Shown here in pieces: positions 17,756-28,602 of a stretch of DNA of 64,000 nt (position 1 is the stretch's first letter; each line of letters opens with the position of its first letter). The notes beneath the pieces are model-generated. The model made no database searches and was not told the DNA's origin. It saw only the letters and a list, made by a program, of their open reading frames with translations. The position numbers and the translations under genes were made by a program. Source of the DNA: Acetispira formosa (nom. nud.) (lineage in GTDB: Bacteria; Desulfobacterota; Desulfarculia; Adiutricales; Adiutricaceae); NCBI GenBank assembly GCA_023525915.1, contig CP026657.1, positions 3,558,001 through 3,622,000 on the forward strand, written 5' to 3'.

Positions 17756-19090
17756 TCACTCCTTAATTGCCCAGAACTGAAGCTTGATGCCCGGGAAGTC
17801 ACCGGAAATGTAAAAGGCAAAGCCGCCGGAAAGTTCCAATTGCGCGGATTCTTCAGAGGTGATTTCCAGCCGGAAATATGATTTTCCGGCGTGAAAGGGA
17901 ATCTGGCGCGGAGCCACCGGCAGGGCCCTGAGCTTGACGCCGGGGAGGTGGAGATTCACCAACTGGCGAATGCGCTCCACCGGGCCGATCTTCAGTTGCT
18001 TGGGCAGGCTGGTGCGCAAAAGCTCCGGGTCCATATCGGCCTGGGCGGACACGATGAAACTGGCTGTAGCCAGCATGGAACGATCGTGTATGGGCGAAAC
18101 GATAATGCCGTATTGCCGTTCCTGCATCGGCAGTTCCACTGAATGCTGTTCAAGCACCATGCTAAGAAGTTCTCGGGCCTGCTCCATGGCCGCGCTGATG
18201 GATTCGTGCTGGGAGTTGTGATCATATATCAGATTGTCGCGCGGACGTTTGGAGGCGTCCACAAAGGTGGCCAGTTCGCCGATGAGGCTGATAAGGTGCA
18301 CATAGAATTCTTCCGGGTGGAGGGAGATGATTTTGGCCATATGCCGGAAGACCGGCTCCACCCGGTTGATGCACTGAAGAAGTATGAAGTCGACCACTTC
18401 GGCCGTGCCGCTCTGTCCGGCCCCGCGAATGCGCCCGGCCAACTGGTCGCCGCGATGGCTCAACAGTCCGATGAGTTCCAGAATATAGCCCGACAGCATG
18501 GCCGACGACGACAGGTGCAGAAAGGTGGGCGAGAAACTGCCGTCAAGGATGATGGTGCCGTCGGGCTGGCTTTCGATCATGCGGGCAATGGGCATGGCAA
18601 TGTAGCCCTCGCGGTTCAGTTCGCTTTCCAGCATCAGCTTCAGGTTCAGGGCTCCGCACTGGATTTGATATGAACCGGGCTGCCCGGCGTTGGAATCGCC
18701 CACCTCCACCGCGTGGCACAGGTAACGGGTGGCCAGGCCCGCTCCGCCTTCCATCTGCCCGGCCTCGGCCGAACCCTCCGGCGACAGGGGCATGGTCAGA
18801 TAGATCAGCTGATTGGTCAGCCCGGCTGGAATATCCAGCGAGAGAAGAATATCGCCCGCGTCGCTCTCAAAGATCACGCCGTCCGGGAAAACGCCGGAGA
18901 CGCGGCTGAGCACGAATTTGCCTAAGGACAGATATTGCTCATCAATCTTCAGTTCGGTCAGGCCCCAGGGGTAGTGGAAAAAAATCTCCGCTCCGCGCCG
19001 TGCCAGCGCTGCCGTATAGCGGTCCTGCTGCTGAAAATGCTGGGGACGCAAAAGCATGCCCTCAGTCCAGATCACTTTTTCAGGTAACAT
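17756..19090 (-). CDS. tssK: T6SS baseplate protein TssK
   Basis: Connects the phage-like baseplate to the membrane complex. Diagnostic opening: VIWTEGMLLRPQHFQQQDRY, then ITSEESAQLELSGGFAFYIS near the C-terminus. Length (444 residues) matches the family. The start MLPEKVIW is set by GGAAGGGAAG; the open frame extends 12 codons upstream without an SD. Upstream lie a family-2 repeat and a hairpin A that separate it from tssJ. Confidence 0.97.
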   Translation of the reverse strand: MLPEKVIWTEGMLLRPQHFQQQDRYTAALARRGAEIFFHYPWGLTELKIDEQYLSLGKFVLSRVSGVFPDGVIFESDAGDILLSLDIPAGLTNQLIYLTMPLSPEGSAEAGQMEGGAGLATRYLCHAVEVGDSNAGQPGSYQIQCGALNLKLMLESELNREGYIAMPIARMIESQPDGTIILDGSFSPTFLHLSSSAMLSGYILELIGLLSHRGDQLAGRIRGAGQSGTAEVVDFILLQCINRVEPVFRHMAKIISLHPEEFYVHLISLIGELATFVDASKRPRDNLIYDHNSQHESISAAMEQARELLSMVLEQHSVELPMQERQYGIIVSPIHDRSMLATASFIVSAQADMDPELLRTSLPKQLKIGPVERIRQLVNLHLPGVKLRALPVAPRQIPFHAGKSYFRLEITSEESAQLELSGGFAFYISGDFPGIKLQFWAIKE

Positions 19091-19121
19091 TCTTCCCTTC
19101 CTATTATTATGGCTTTTTCCC

Positions 19122-19262
19122 TTCAACTTGCGGCCCGTCCGCTACGCAAAAAGCGTGGTTTTTGCTTCGCTGCGAACTGTGTCGTCGTCAAAACCAGTCG
19201 CTGGCGCTCCGTCTCGCCATCCCTGGCTCGACCTCCATTATATGCGGTGGAGTTGGCCATAA
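19122..19262 (+). repeat. Family-2 dispersed repeat (copy 3)
   Basis: Contains GCAAAAAGCGTGGTTTTTGC and CAGTCGCTGGCGCTCCGTCT, then CGCCATCCCTGGCTCGACC. Same order and orientation relative to the neighbouring hairpin A as at 5.2 kb, so the two repeats may travel together. Confidence 0.85.
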
Positions 19263-19306
19263 TTTGAGTTGCCCGCTTTTTAAGCCTCAAGAAAGACGAC
19301 TAGGGA

Positions 19307-19392
19307 GCCGCCGGGAGAAATGTTTTTGCCCGGTTCCGGTGACTAAAGACCCCCGGAACCGGAGCCGGGCAAAAACATTTCTCCCGGCGGCG
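19307..19392. repeat. Single hairpin A of the composite foldback family (copy 3)
   Basis: Arms GCCGCCGGGAGAAATG... pair over about 34 bp around the loop motif GACTAAAGACCCC. It lies within the T6SS cluster between tssJ and tssK, so it must be transcribed if the cluster is one operon. Confidence 0.9.
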
Positions 19393-19428
19393 GTCATCCG
19401 CGATTTCGCCCCTGTGCGGGCCAATACG

Positions 19429-20052
19429 CTAATATACCGCGTTATCGGTGTCGTCGTAATTGTCGTTGGGGTCGTAGTCAGCTTGATTTATCGTGGTGGT
19501 GGATGACACCGGCACACGCTGAATCGAGTTTTCGCGGTAACCGTCGACCGCTTCCACCGGGTCCCATTTTTTGGCTTCCTTGTCCGGGAGCATAATCAGG
19601 CTGGCTCCGTTAAGCTCCAGAGCCATGATCGTTTTTTTCTCCGGGTCAATGGGCTTGATGATTTTCCAGGGGCCCAGATCCTGGCGGCGGAAGCTGGCCA
19701 CCACCCCGACGTGAGTGGTCTTCAGCGACGGCAGGTAGACCAGGGTCTTGGCTTCGCCCGGCACCAGGGTGAATTCATCCATCGACACCAGGTCGGCTCC
19801 CAATGTGTTAATGGGGTCCTGGAACAGCGGCAGCAGCTCGGCGTTTTTAAACAGCAAGTCGCCCTGGAGTTCGTACATCTTCACCAGTACCGGCGAGGGA
19901 CGGCCATTACTGTCGGGATTGACGTTGGGAAGGCCGGCCATGTTCATGGTCAGCGCCGGTCCGCCGCAGGCGCAGGTGAGGGCTATGGCCGACATCAGAC
20001 ACAGCCGCGCGGCCAGCCTCCCGAACTTTTGACAAATGTTTTTTTTGATCAT
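19429..20052 (-). CDS. tssJ: T6SS outer-membrane lipoprotein TssJ
   Basis: Lipoprotein that anchors TssM at the outer membrane. Signal peptide with lipobox-like ALTCAC (residues about 25-30), then the TssJ domain: SPVLVKMYELQGDLLFKNAE, LPLFQDPINTLGADLVSMDE, and FTLVPGEAKTLVYLP. Longer than the family average (207 residues) because of an acidic, asparagine-rich C-terminal tail (NDNYDDTDN). ATG overlaps the fha stop as ATGA and has AAGGA upstream. Confidence 0.93.
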   Translation of the reverse strand: MIKKNICQKFGRLAARLCLMSAIALTCACGGPALTMNMAGLPNVNPDSNGRPSPVLVKMYELQGDLLFKNAELLPLFQDPINTLGADLVSMDEFTLVPGEAKTLVYLPSLKTTHVGVVASFRRQDLGPWKIIKPIDPEKKTIMALELNGASLIMLPDKEAKKWDPVEAVDGYRENSIQRVPVSSTTTINQADYDPNDNYDDTDNAVY

Positions 20053-20834
20053 AACAAATCCTTCAAGTTGAGGTCTTCCGGTATCAAGGGCTGAGGCTCG
20101 CCGCGTTTGAGGCCGTCACGGGCCCGCTCCAGAGTTCTGAGTGTTTCGGCCAGACGCGCCATGGTCTGGTTCAGATGTTCAATCGATTCTTCAATGACCT
20201 GAAGCGGCGTGGCCGCTCCTCCTGCCGTGTGGAGCGGAGGGATGTTAAGATCCGGCCGGGGAGCCAAGAGGTCATCCGGCCTGGCTCTGATCGGCCCCAG
20301 CGCGTCCAGACGGGCTTCGTTGTGGTCGCCGAGGCTGGTTTCCGGGGGCTGGGGTTTTTCGCCCAAAAGGGTGTCGTAAAAGCCCAGCCTCTGTTTAGCC
20401 GAATGCTCATCTTCCTGATCAAGGGCTTTCAACGGGTCCAGATCAATGAACGCGTCATCAGGGATTATGTTCTCGGTCGCGTCCATTTGGGGTGGAGTGT
20501 AGGTCTCCGGGCTCATCAGGAGGCGGGCCTGAAGAACATAGTCGCCAATCTGATAGCTGTCGCCATGGCTGATTTTGTGCCGCCCGTTTTTACCCACCAG
20601 TTCCTGGGTCAGGGTCCAGAGGACGCCGTTGGAGCTGAGGTCTTCCAGGTAAAAATCGCGGCTGTCGCAGGTTATCAGCACATGCTTGCGGGAAACGCGC
20701 CGGCCGCGATCGGGCAGCACCCAGTCGGATTCCTCGGAACGGCCGATATAGCCGCCAACTTCACTGAAAACGCAGGTCGGTTTTATTTCCGCTAAAAATT
20801 TGTGACGGCTGATTATTTCAAGCATCAGTTCCAT
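20049..20834 (-). CDS. T6SS FHA-domain protein
   Basis: Phosphothreonine-binding scaffold, the expected substrate and reader of the T6SS kinase. The N-terminal FHA domain contains [33 protein letters not shown] and [12 protein letters not shown] proline-rich linker and a short C-terminal coiled coil ([20 protein letters not shown]) follow. It lacks the large C-terminal domain of TagH proteins. Start codon overlaps the regulator gene by 17 bp; MLEIIS four codons in is an alternative start. Confidence 0.9.
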   Translation of the reverse strand: MELMLEIISRHKFLAEIKPTCVFSEVGGYIGRSEESDWVLPDRGRRVSRKHVLITCDSRDFYLEDLSSNGVLWTLTQELVGKNGRHKISHGDSYQIGDYVLQARLLMSPETYTPPQMDATENIIPDDAFIDLDPLKALDQEDEHSAKQRLGFYDTLLGEKPQPPETSLGDHNEARLDALGPIRARPDDLLAPRPDLNIPPLHTAGGAATPLQVIEESIEHLNQTMARLAETLRTLERARDGLKRGEPQPLIPEDLNLKDLL

Positions 20835-22404
20835 GATTGCCCCACACTGCCGATCTTGGATGACGGCGCACTTTATGGCTCAGGGTTCGCCGGGGTATGC
20901 CCAGCGCCACAGCGGCTTCGCGCTGATTTCCGCCAGCCGCCGCCAGAGCCTCATCAATCAGCTTTTGTTCATATCTGGCCATTTTTTCCGGCAAGGTGAC
21001 CATGACCTGCTCCATCTCCTGGGTGAAATGCTCCAGGCCGATAACCGTGACTTCCGGGCCGCTCATCATGACCGCCCGCTCCACACAGGCCGCCAGCTCC
21101 CTCACATTGCCTTCGTATTTGCGGTCATACAAATACCGAAGGGCCGGTGCGCTGATGGCCAGATCGGACCTCCCGATTTTCCGGCCGATCTTGGCCAAAA
21201 AATGGGCCGCCAGAAGGGGGATATCCTCACGCCTGTCGCTCAAGGGCGGCATGTGGATGGGGAATACCGCCAGCCGATGGTAGAGATCGGACCGGAAATC
21301 CCCGCAGGCCATGGCCGCTCTCAAATCACGATTAGTGGCGGCGATGAAACTGACGTCCACCGATTTGGCCTTAATCCCGCCCACCGGCCGCACTTGCCGC
21401 TCCTGAATCAGGCGCAGAATTTTGGCCTGCATTTCCAGGGGCATTTCACCGATTTCATCCAGAAGCACTACCCCGCCGTCGGCCGCCGCAATCAAACCTT
21501 CGCGGTCCCGGTCCGCCCCGGTGAAAGCTCCGCGGCGGCAGCCGAACAATTCACTTTCCAATAAGTGGGCGGGAATGGCCGCGCAGTCTATTTTCACAAA
21601 CGGACCCTCCCGGCCAATTCTGTGGATGGCCTCGGCGGCCAGTTCCTTGCCGGTGCCGGTTTCACCCGTCAAAAGCACCGTCGCCCGATGCCTGGCCGCC
21701 TTTTCAATCAGCTGCCGCACCTTGCGCATACATCCGCTTTGGCCGACCAGGGACTGGCTGAAATCCCGCCCGCGCTCCTTCTCCGCTCCGACCCTGTCCA
21801 ATTCGGCCATGACTTCCAGAGTCTTCTGGTTATGCCGCATGGTCATTATCAGACTTTCAATGACTATGGCCCCGAAATCGACGACGCATTCCAAGTCATC
21901 GGAAAAAATTTTTTCGGCCGGGTCCAGTACGACCGCCACACCCAGCATTTTGTCATTGCCGCCCCGCAGAGGGTAGGCCGACAGGCTGGAGAAGCCGCTG
22001 TCATAGAGCGTTCTTAAAAGAGTTATGGACGGTTGTTCCGGGCCGGCCTCCTGATGGTTTATAAAAATTCCTGAACCGTTGAGGAGGCAGAAAGTTAAAG
22101 GATCTTCAATCCGGCCAAAAGGTATCGTCATTCCGTGTTTCTCTGTCATTGAGTCCGGCAGGAGCGACCAGGAAGCCTCCCGGCCCAAATCGTCCTCAAC
22201 AGCGCTGAATCGCTCCATAGGCCCAGCTCCGCGCGGACTGCGCGCCAAGCCGTAAAGAACCAGGTTTTCAGCCGACAGATCCAGAAGGAATATAACCGCC
22301 CCCAGCGCCTTCCGGCCCATAATCCTGGCCAGGTTTGACGCGGCCGACGACAGATCGGCGGATTTCCTTAATTCCGATCGCCAGTCGGTTGAGAGATTTT
22401 TCAT
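20818..22404 (-). CDS. Sigma-54-dependent activator of the T6SS (VasH-like)
   Basis: Bacterial enhancer-binding protein of 528 residues. A GAF-like sensory domain (about 15-200) precedes an AAA+ domain with Walker [16 protein letters not shown], the sigma-54-contacting [12 protein letters not shown] and Walker [11 protein letters not shown] Fis-type helix-turn-helix ([20 protein letters not shown]) closes the protein. VasH proteins activate hcp and tss promoters with RpoN. Its place between clpV and fha supports that role. I did not find a clear -24/-12 promoter in front of tssA. Confidence 0.93.
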   Translation of the reverse strand: MKNLSTDWRSELRKSADLSSAASNLARIMGRKALGAVIFLLDLSAENLVLYGLARSPRGAGPMERFSAVEDDLGREASWSLLPDSMTEKHGMTIPFGRIEDPLTFCLLNGSGIFINHQEAGPEQPSITLLRTLYDSGFSSLSAYPLRGGNDKMLGVAVVLDPAEKIFSDDLECVVDFGAIVIESLIMTMRHNQKTLEVMAELDRVGAEKERGRDFSQSLVGQSGCMRKVRQLIEKAARHRATVLLTGETGTGKELAAEAIHRIGREGPFVKIDCAAIPAHLLESELFGCRRGAFTGADRDREGLIAAADGGVVLLDEIGEMPLEMQAKILRLIQERQVRPVGGIKAKSVDVSFIAATNRDLRAAMACGDFRSDLYHRLAVFPIHMPPLSDRREDIPLLAAHFLAKIGRKIGRSDLAISAPALRYLYDRKYEGNVRELAACVERAVMMSGPEVTVIGLEHFTQEMEQVMVTLPEKMARYEQKLIDEALAAAGGNQREAAVALGIPRRTLSHKVRRHPRSAVWGNHGTDA

Positions 22405-22479
22405 AACTCCTCCGACAACCCATTTTTCCGTGCCCGAACTCTATCGGACTGGCCGGTATTCATACATTGATTCATCATC

Positions 22480-25137
22480 TCAGGCGAAAGAGAATGCGCC
22501 GTCGTTGATGGAAACTCTCACCTCAAGAGACTTGCCGCCCGGACGGCCCAGAATATGGCGGGCCAGCTCCGGCAGAAGGGCGGCGTTCATGACGTGATCG
22601 ATATTCCGCGCCCCGGTGTCCACAGCGGTGCAGCTTCCGGCCACGCTGTCGATCACGGCCGGGTCCCAGGTCAGGCTCAGGCGGTGACGGCGATGAAAAC
22701 TTTCCGCCAGACGGCTCAGCTTCATTGTCACCAATTCAGCCATGACTTCCTTATCCAGCGGGGCGAAGGGCACAATGGTCAGGCGTCCCAGAAGGGCCGG
22801 TTTAAATAACTGGCTCAGGGCCGGGCGCACGGCTTCGGTCATCATCTTGGGTGAGGGACGCTCACCTTCCTCCCACAGGGCGCTGATGATATCGCCGCCG
22901 AGATTGGAGGTCATGAAAATCATGGTGTTCTTGAAATCGATGTCGCGGCCCTCGCCGTCGGCCAGAACGCCCTTGTCAAACATCTGATAGAAGAGGTTGA
23001 GAATATCAGGATGAGCTTTCTCCACCTCATCGAACAGCACCGCCGAATACGGCTGGCGGCGCACGGCCTCAGTCAGGCGGCCGCCCTCCCCATAACCGAC
23101 ATAGCCCGGCGGGGAGCCGATCAGGCGGGAGACGGTGTGCTTTTCCTGAAATTCGCTCATGTTGACGCTGATTAAAAAGCGTTCGCCGCCGAAGACCTCC
23201 TCGGCCACGGCCAGGGCCGTTTCGGTTTTGCCGACTCCGCTGGGGCCGACCAGAAGAAAGATTCCGCCGGGCGTGCCCGGATTTTCCAGGCCGCTGAAAA
23301 CGGTCATCAGTGATTTTTCGATAATGGCCAGCCCGGCGTCCTGCCCGCGTACCCGCTGGCGAAGTTTCGCGCCGATTGAACCGACCTCGCCGCCTCTGGC
23401 TTCCAGTTTTTCACGGGGGATGCCGGTCCATTCGGAGACCAGTTCCGTAACCAGCGGCACATTAACTTCACTGAAGACCAGGGGATGGTCGCCGCGAGCT
23501 TCCTTTAAGGCGGCCAGAAGTTTTTCCACTTTACGGTCGACTGGTTCATCGGCCGGGGGCGTTTCGGCGGGCGGAGTTTCAGTCTGCTCCGCTTGCTCTA
23601 CCATCCCGGCTTCATCGGTCGCCACAGACGGCGGAGCGGGTTCGCCGGTGCGAAGTTCCACAATGGACCGGACCAGCTCTTTCTCCTTCACCCAGCGGGC
23701 CTTGAGATTTTCGATGGCTTCGTTCAACTCCGCTATCTTGGCCCGCAGAGCCGGCAGGGGGCGGCTGCCGGGCGCTGATTGTTCAGCGCCGCCGGAGATG
23801 ATGTCTCTCTCGCGGGCCGACAGTTCGGCCTGGCAGGTGGCCAACTCTTCTTCTAAAATTTCCAGCTCGGCCGGTTTGGCTCCCTGGCTGACCTTGACTC
23901 TGGCACAGGCCGTATCCAGCACGTCAATGGCTTTGTCCGGCAGATAGCGGCCGCTGATGTAGCGGGCCGAAAGTTCCGCTATCCTGACTACCGCCTCATC
24001 GCTCACATACACTTTGTGGCTCTTCTCATAGTGGGGCACCAGACCGCGCAGAATGGTGATGGTCTGCTCCGTAGAGGGTTCGTCAAGTTTGACCAATTGG
24101 AAGCGGCGGGCCAGGGCCGCGTCCTTTTCAAAATATTTTTTGTATTCACTCCAGGTAGTGGCGGCCAGGGTGCGCAGCTCACCGCGAGCCAGAGCCGGTT
24201 TCAGCAAGTTGGAAGCGTCGCCCGCCCCGGAGGCGTTGCCCGCCCCCACCAGGGTGTGGGCTTCGTCAATGAACAGAATCATGGGTGACGGGGAAGCTTT
24301 TACTTCGTCTATGACCGCTTTCAGGCGTTTTTCAAATTCACCCTTAACGCTGGCCCCGGCCGAGAGACGGCCCATATCCAGGGCCACCAGCCGGACATTT
24401 AGAAGAACGTCCGGCACTTCACCCAGTGCTATTTTCAGGGCCAGGCCCTCGGCCACCGCCGTTTTGCCCACACCGGGATCGCCGACCAGTATGGGGTTAT
24501 TTTTGCGGCGGCGGGTCAGTATGTCCACAACCTGACGGATTTCGTCGCCCCTGGCCAGAACGGGATCGATGCGGCCGTTTTTGGCTTCCGCGGTCAAGTC
24601 GGTGGCGTATTGGGATAACGCGCCGCCAGGGACTGGACCGGCCGACGGGCCGCCGCTCACAGTTGAGGACGGTTTGGCCGCTGATTCGTCCAGACCTTCC
24701 AGGAGGCGGCGCAGTTTGTCGGCCGGTATGCGGCCTACTTCAGCAAAGAATGGCAGAACGCCGTATCGGGCCGGGTTGGTCAAAAGAGTCAGGGTGATGA
24801 CGCCGATGTCAATCGTGGTGCGGCCCATTTCCAGAGTGGCCAGGAGGTAAGCCTCCTGCAGGAACTCTACCAGAATGGTGGAAAAAACCGGGCGGCCGGA
24901 ACCGCGACCTTCGCGCGGGCGGCCTTTTTCCAGCAATTGGCGCATGGTGTCAATGTTCAATTGAAACTGCTCGGCAATATCCTGGAAAGATTTGGTGAGC
25001 GCTATTTTTTCGAAATAATCTTCCAGGCCGATTTCATGGCCGCCGCGCGAGACGCAAGCTTCGGCTGCGCCCTCAAGGGCCGTGCGGGCATCGTTGTCGA
25101 GCGCCCTGACCAGGGCGGAAAGATTCATGTTAATCAT
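22480..25137 (-). CDS. clpV: T6SS AAA+ ATPase ClpV (TssH)
   Basis: Disassembles the contracted TssB/TssC sheath for recycling. An N-terminal Clp-N domain ([20 protein letters not shown]) is followed by AAA1 ([25 protein letters not shown]) and a coiled-coil middle domain. AAA2 follows ([37 protein letters not shown]). A proline/threonine-rich insertion ([13 protein letters not shown]) lies in the middle region. 885 residues is normal. The ATG overlaps the tssG stop as ATGA, with GAGGT upstream. Confidence 0.97.
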   Translation of the reverse strand: MINMNLSALVRALDNDARTALEGAAEACVSRGGHEIGLEDYFEKIALTKSFQDIAEQFQLNIDTMRQLLEKGRPREGRGSGRPVFSTILVEFLQEAYLLATLEMGRTTIDIGVITLTLLTNPARYGVLPFFAEVGRIPADKLRRLLEGLDESAAKPSSTVSGGPSAGPVPGGALSQYATDLTAEAKNGRIDPVLARGDEIRQVVDILTRRRKNNPILVGDPGVGKTAVAEGLALKIALGEVPDVLLNVRLVALDMGRLSAGASVKGEFEKRLKAVIDEVKASPSPMILFIDEAHTLVGAGNASGAGDASNLLKPALARGELRTLAATTWSEYKKYFEKDAALARRFQLVKLDEPSTEQTITILRGLVPHYEKSHKVYVSDEAVVRIAELSARYISGRYLPDKAIDVLDTACARVKVSQGAKPAELEILEEELATCQAELSARERDIISGGAEQSAPGSRPLPALRAKIAELNEAIENLKARWVKEKELVRSIVELRTGEPAPPSVATDEAGMVEQAEQTETPPAETPPADEPVDRKVEKLLAALKEARGDHPLVFSEVNVPLVTELVSEWTGIPREKLEARGGEVGSIGAKLRQRVRGQDAGLAIIEKSLMTVFSGLENPGTPGGIFLLVGPSGVGKTETALAVAEEVFGGERFLISVNMSEFQEKHTVSRLIGSPPGYVGYGEGGRLTEAVRRQPYSAVLFDEVEKAHPDILNLFYQMFDKGVLADGEGRDIDFKNTMIFMTSNLGGDIISALWEEGERPSPKMMTEAVRPALSQLFKPALLGRLTIVPFAPLDKEVMAELVTMKLSRLAESFHRRHRLSLTWDPAVIDSVAGSCTAVDTGARNIDHVMNAALLPELARHILGRPGGKSLEVRVSINDGAFSFA

Positions 25138-26186
25138 CAGATTACCTCACTGCCTGATTCCAGGCGAACTATACCGTCCGCCCCTTCGCCCAGCCAGGTG
25201 GACCAGGCCAGCCGCACCTGGGTATCCCCGCCGATGATCAGGGGCGGAATTTCCTCACGCTTGAGGTGCAGCTCTACGTCATAACTCAATTGGGACCGCA
25301 AAACAAAGCGGACCAGTGAACCCAGGCGGGGAAAGGTATCGCCAGAGGGCAGAAAGGTGTTGAACACCCGCCAGTTCAGGTCACGGATGGAAATGCGGAA
25401 TTTGCCGGTTTGATCAATAATGGTCTCCCCGATGACGCAATTGAGGGACAGGCCGGAATTGCGCTGCCCCAGCCCGGTCCGCTGATCCTCCGGTATGGTC
25501 ACCCGCCGCACGACGCATGGGGTGATGTAGACTTCACTGTGGGCGAAGTAATGGCGCAGGATGGTTTCCAGCGAACCCACCGATTCGCCGTTGAAAGCAA
25601 TCAGGCCCATATAGGACAGAAGTCGGGTGTAATCCAGATCTTCCGATTCCCTCAAGCGGTCGTGCCCCAGGCCCAGGAAGCTGAAAAACCTCTTCGACAG
25701 GCGGTCGGAGGCGTTTTCCCGGTATTGGAAGTGATACCGGTATTTCAGCCAGGAATCAAAGAACAGGCAGATCAGCCGATGGTTGAAGAGATCAAAAAAA
25801 TCTCTCAGCCGTGATTCTTCGTCCTGATGCTTGGTGACGAATTCCGTAAAATACCCCGGGAGCGGCGAAGCCGCGCCGTGAAGGCCCATAAGGTTCAGCG
25901 TCATTTCCACCGTGGGCGATGGGCCTTCATAATTCCAGGAAATGGAATTGATGTCGCTGGGCGGAAAGCTGAGATCAGGATTGACCCTGAACCGCAGATT
26001 GTCGGCCGAACCAGGCGCGCACAAAGGCAGGGATTCGTCGCCGCCCAGTTTTTTGCGCACCAGCCGCACCGCCTGGGCAAAAGCGAAATTGCCGGGGTTC
26101 AGATTGAGGGCGGCCAAGGCTTCGCTGTCCGCGTTTGGTTCCCCGTTCAGCACCGGAGGCTGATATTCCGCCGGACTGACCGTCAT
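25137..26186 (-). CDS. tssG: T6SS baseplate protein TssG
   Basis: Baseplate wedge subunit that forms a complex with TssF and TssE. Diagnostic segments: FAFAQAVRLVRKKLGGDESL, VEMTLNLMGLHGAASPLPGY, DFFDLFNHRLICLFFDSWLK and a C-terminal LRSQLSYDVELHL. The start MTVSPAEY overlaps the tssF stop as ATGA and has GGAG upstream; the open frame reaches 30 bases further, inside tssF, without support. Confidence 0.95.
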   Translation of the reverse strand: MTVSPAEYQPPVLNGEPNADSEALAALNLNPGNFAFAQAVRLVRKKLGGDESLPLCAPGSADNLRFRVNPDLSFPPSDINSISWNYEGPSPTVEMTLNLMGLHGAASPLPGYFTEFVTKHQDEESRLRDFFDLFNHRLICLFFDSWLKYRYHFQYRENASDRLSKRFFSFLGLGHDRLRESEDLDYTRLLSYMGLIAFNGESVGSLETILRHYFAHSEVYITPCVVRRVTIPEDQRTGLGQRNSGLSLNCVIGETIIDQTGKFRISIRDLNWRVFNTFLPSGDTFPRLGSLVRFVLRSQLSYDVELHLKREEIPPLIIGGDTQVRLAWSTWLGEGADGIVRLESGSEVI

Positions 26187-27949
26187 AGCATCTCCAGGCC
26201 AAGGCGGGCGGGCCATTTATATTGTTCGCCGCGTTTTTCCTCAGTGACTATCAGTTCGTGAAAGCTGTTGACCGTGGCATACAGGGCCAGGAATTCATTG
26301 ATCAGCGAACAGAACAAAAACATGTCGCCCTCACCGACAAAGGCTTCCTGATTGACCGTGAGGTAGGTTCTGGCTCCGCGCAGCGGCAGACCCTTATAGA
26401 TACGGTCGGTGGGCCGGGAATCGACCTTGACCAGCCCCTCAAGGTTGCGGGCCAGAATCCTGGCCCGGCGTTTATCGTGGAGGGCCCGGAAGTCGTAAGT
26501 GGAGACCACCGTCCGCAGGGCCTTGACGTCCACCAGGGAAATGTAATTGAGCGACATATTGGAAATCAGCCGCCACGGTAGGTCGCCGCCCAGCGGCGGC
26601 GCGTAGGAGCCGCTGAGGGGTGTGATGTTTTTAAAACTGACATTCTGAGGCGAATCGTCCGTCTGCCGGCAGATGTCGCCCACTGAAAGGTTCATGGGCA
26701 GCATCCGGTTGGTGCAGGTCAGTTCCAGTGAAATGGTTTCCGTGGCCGGGGCCGTTTCGTTTTCCGGGTGGATGATGGTGATATAAGTTTCCGTCCCCTC
26801 ATCAGTCAATGACGGCCGCACTTTCAGACGGTAGTAGCCGGGAACCTGACCGGCCCGGCGGCCGTGTTCGAATGATTCAAAGGCGGCGTATTCAACTTCG
26901 CTTTTGCTGTTGTGCGCCCAGCTGAGTACCCTGTCCACGCTGTAGACAGCGTAGTTGACGGGGTGGCGCGGGTCGGGCACTATGCGGTATTCCGTCTGTT
27001 TGCGGGTTATCAGAAGCGGGGCCGAGTCATATCTGAAAAGATTGACCACCGGAGTGCAGAACAGCCGAAAATTTTCCGCCCGCACCAGTTCCGCCTGGGG
27101 CGGCAGCTCTTTGAGGTAAAACTGTAGTTCAAAGCTTTCGCGCTCGGCGAATTTTTCCGGCACGCATTCCCCCGGACTTTGGGGCAGGGTGAGTTCCAGG
27201 AACATAAATTTTTCCGGGAAACAGCAATATTCCTGGAGCAGGCGGTAGCCGGGAAAGGTGTTGGAAGGGTAGGGCAGCATGGCGCACTGCTCGTCAAAAC
27301 CCACCGGTCCGATGGCCTCCGGGCCGAAAGTGAAGAAGGGCCGGTCAAAGCCGTCGTTTTCATAGGCGGCCAGTTTGACGCTCTCCACCTTTTTTAAGAG
27401 CGTGAAGTAAAGGTTGGTGGCCAGCGCGGTTTCGCCGGTCAGGAAAAATTTCAAATTTTTAAAAGTCAAATCCTGTAAGAGCGCCCCGGATATGTCCAGA
27501 CGCAAAGCCAGAATGTTGCGGCCTTCTTTTTCCCTCAAAATGGCTTGCGACAATTTTATGGGCGACACTTCCACATCATAGATAGTGGTGAAGACGCAAG
27601 ATGTTTCATCTACTTCCTTCGACTCCACCCGGGTGCCGCGCGGGATAAGCTGAGTCTGGCTGAGGCCCGCTTCCGGGGTATACTGGACAATGGCGCAGCT
27701 GGGCACCGGCCGCAGGTAGTTGGGCCACAGAAGGTTGAACAGGCCGTGGGTGATTTCCGGGAACTCGTCGTCCAGCTTCTGATGGAGACGGCCGGTCAGA
27801 AAGGCAAAGCCTTCCATGATTCTTTCAACATCAGGATCGCGGCCGGTGCTGCCCAGGAAGGGAGCCAGGCCGGGATTCACGGCGGCAAACTCCCGGCCCA
27901 GTTCCCTCAGAATGGTCAGTTCGTCCTGGTAATACTTATTAAAAGTCAC
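26183..27949 (-). CDS. tssF: T6SS baseplate protein TssF
   Basis: Wedge component of the baseplate. Opening FNKYYQDELTILRELGREFA, then FPEITHGLFNLLWPNYLRPV and PSCAIVQYTPEAG are typical of VasA/TssF. Length of 588 residues is usual. The start is a GTG at 27949 that overlaps the tssE stop as GTGA and has GGAGG seven bases upstream; an in-frame ATG at 27982 lies inside tssE and is less likely. Confidence 0.95.
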   Translation of the reverse strand: MTFNKYYQDELTILRELGREFAAVNPGLAPFLGSTGRDPDVERIMEGFAFLTGRLHQKLDDEFPEITHGLFNLLWPNYLRPVPSCAIVQYTPEAGLSQTQLIPRGTRVESKEVDETSCVFTTIYDVEVSPIKLSQAILREKEGRNILALRLDISGALLQDLTFKNLKFFLTGETALATNLYFTLLKKVESVKLAAYENDGFDRPFFTFGPEAIGPVGFDEQCAMLPYPSNTFPGYRLLQEYCCFPEKFMFLELTLPQSPGECVPEKFAERESFELQFYLKELPPQAELVRAENFRLFCTPVVNLFRYDSAPLLITRKQTEYRIVPDPRHPVNYAVYSVDRVLSWAHNSKSEVEYAAFESFEHGRRAGQVPGYYRLKVRPSLTDEGTETYITIIHPENETAPATETISLELTCTNRMLPMNLSVGDICRQTDDSPQNVSFKNITPLSGSYAPPLGGDLPWRLISNMSLNYISLVDVKALRTVVSTYDFRALHDKRRARILARNLEGLVKVDSRPTDRIYKGLPLRGARTYLTVNQEAFVGEGDMFLFCSLINEFLALYATVNSFHELIVTEEKRGEQYKWPARLGLEML

Positions 27950-28320
27950 AGGCGGCCTCCGAGGGGAACCGTCCAGTTCCACGGGATGAGATTGCCGTGT
28001 TCGTCGGTCTTGAATGCGTTGATGGTAAAGGCCAGGGTCAGGGGATCATCCATGCCGGCCTGCGGCTCGACCTTAACCCTGGTCAGTCTCGGTTCGTAAT
28101 TTTCCAAACTCTCGGCTATGAACCGGCAGCATTCAGCCAGAAGGTCGCTCTTGGAATAGCTTAAATCGTTCAAATCAGGCAGCCCGTAATCGGGCAAAGC
28201 CTGAACCGAACCCCTTCTGGCCGTGAGCATCCGTTCGATGTGACGGCGGATGGATTCATCCTCATCAATCTCCGCCGCGTCAGGCGGACTGGTCAATCGC
28301 TCAAACAAACTGCCGGGCAT
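27946..28320 (-). CDS. tssE: T6SS baseplate protein TssE (gp25-like)
   Basis: Phage T4 gp25 homologue that starts sheath polymerisation. 124 residues, with LFERL at the N-terminus, the conserved IRRHIERMLTARRGSV, LPDYGLPDLNDL and the family-typical ENYEPRLTRVKVEP. It is the first gene after a 280-bp repeat-filled gap that separates it from tssC. Confidence 0.95.
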   Translation of the reverse strand: MPGSLFERLTSPPDAAEIDEDESIRRHIERMLTARRGSVQALPDYGLPDLNDLSYSKSDLLAECCRFIAESLENYEPRLTRVKVEPQAGMDDPLTLAFTINAFKTDEHGNLIPWNWTVPLGGRL

Positions 28321-28341
28321 TAGTAGACGCTCCTTATACCT

Positions 28342-28452
28342 TGAACTTACAGATCGGCGCTACGCAAAAAGCGTGGTTTTTGCTTCGCGTGCTGCCGCCC
28401 GGCCTTCAATACCGGTCGCTTTCGCTCCGTCTCGAAAGACTCGACCCGCTGT
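28342..28452 (+). repeat. Family-2 dispersed repeat (copy 4)
   Basis: Contains CGCAAAAAGCGTGGTTTTTG and CGGTCGCTTTCGCTCCGTCT followed by CTCGACCC. Lies between tssC and tssE. Confidence 0.8.
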
Positions 28453-28491
28453 TGAAAGACATCCCCTTGGCTATGGAAGCGGCCACCGCCC

Positions 28492-28602
28492 AGGGGGCGC
28501 CGCTCTTAATACGATGATGGCCGCCGTAATTAACTATTACGGGAAACCGCCACCTAGACATGGGGTCCGGGCCCTGCCCGGTGGGGTCCGGGCCCTGCCC
28601 GG
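28492..28602 (+). repeat. Family-3 dispersed repeat (copy 1)
   Basis: Carries CTCTTAATACGATGATGGCC, ACTATTACGGGAAA, CCACCTAGACATGGGGTCCG and a short duplication of GGTCCGGGCCCTGCCCGGT. It ends at the tssC stop codon. Related copies lie at 32.9, 42.8, 43.2 and 56.1 kb. Confidence 0.8.

Noticed and set aside
28321..28602. A missed hcp gene between tssC and tssE
   Set aside because: The gap is too short for Hcp, and its sequence is made of family-2 and family-3 repeats.
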